From: a virus
Length of the DNA stretch: 24,619 nucleotides
Reading direction: 5' to 3' (one strand)
Virus record (IMG/VR): IMGVR_UViG_3300015366_000172
Coordinates: 1-24,619 of that record
The translations under genes were made by a program, and so were the position numbers. Positions 24,576 to 24,619 of the stretch are shown in pieces (position 1 is the first letter of the stretch; each line of letters starts with the position of its first letter). A model generated the notes under the pieces. That model ran no database searches. It was not told where the DNA came from and was given only the letters and a program-made list of their open reading frames with translations.

Positions 24576-24619
24576 CCGGTGCAATAGTTAGGGTCGCCGA
24601 ATTGCGGCCCGGACTAATT
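24576..24619 (+). promoter_or_regulatory. Structured intergenic element, copy 3 (partial)
   Basis: After the stop comes GTTA, then GGGTCGC-CGAATT-GCGGCCC (24591-24610; 7 pairs with one wobble), then CGGACTAA (24610-24617), the same tail as copy 1. The window ends here, so the following gene is not visible. Confidence 0.45.

Noticed and set aside
1-24619. CRISPR array or insertion sequence
   Set aside because: No regularly spaced direct repeats of the right size, no transposase and no terminal inverted repeats seen.

Overview
The window looks like part of the genome of a double-stranded DNA tailed bacteriophage (Caudoviricetes), probably short-tailed. It holds a head and tail morphogenesis module in which every gene is on the minus strand (about 20.4 kb down to base 1). 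Opposite it, on the plus strand, is an arm of very small, tightly overlapping genes (21.5 kb to the end), as expected of early or accessory phage genes. No tape-measure, tail-tube, sheath or baseplate gene is visible. The space a long-tailed phage would use for these holds a 1,518-residue protein and three Ala/Gly/Thr-rich proteins instead. The host cannot be read from the sequence. Strong Shine-Dalgarno sites and an ArdA-type antirestriction protein say it is bacterial. A freshwater low-GC host, for example an actinobacterium, is only a guess.

Left module, read in transcription order from right to left: a 48-residue ORF and a small Cys/His protein; the terminase large subunit with its own N-terminal helix-turn-helix; three tiny Lys-rich proteins; the portal; a Pro/Gln-rich protein; the 1,518-residue putative internal virion protein; three further putative internal virion proteins; an inverted-repeat-rich leader; a scaffold-like protein; the major capsid protein with an inserted beta-sandwich domain; a stem-loop; a 106-residue protein; a zinc-ribbon-like protein; a probable head-tail adaptor; a beta-propeller-like tail protein; and a tail fibre or receptor-binding protein that runs off the left edge. 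Most junctions are ATGA or TAATG overlaps, so the module is probably translated as coupled polycistronic messages.

Between the arms lies about 1.16 kb with no convincing protein gene (20389-21552). Its first ~470 bases hold twelve mutually compatible helices, including a C(UUCG)G hairpin, a GUAA hairpin and a 13-pair helix whose G-U wobbles only work if the plus strand is the RNA. This is the best candidate for an undescribed system here: a large ornate noncoding RNA of the general kind known from phages (GOLLD, ROOL). After it comes a tract with repeated TGGGGATAA motifs, a possible origin or regulatory region.

The right arm encodes ArdA, a one-pass membrane peptide, several Cys-rich mini-proteins and unknown proteins. 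Three of its intergenic gaps carry variants of one structured element (GGGTTA or GTTA followed by a short perfect hairpin), at 22580, 23638 and 24576. Codon and oligonucleotide use differ visibly from the left module. No lysis, integrase, polymerase or primase gene is visible in the window.
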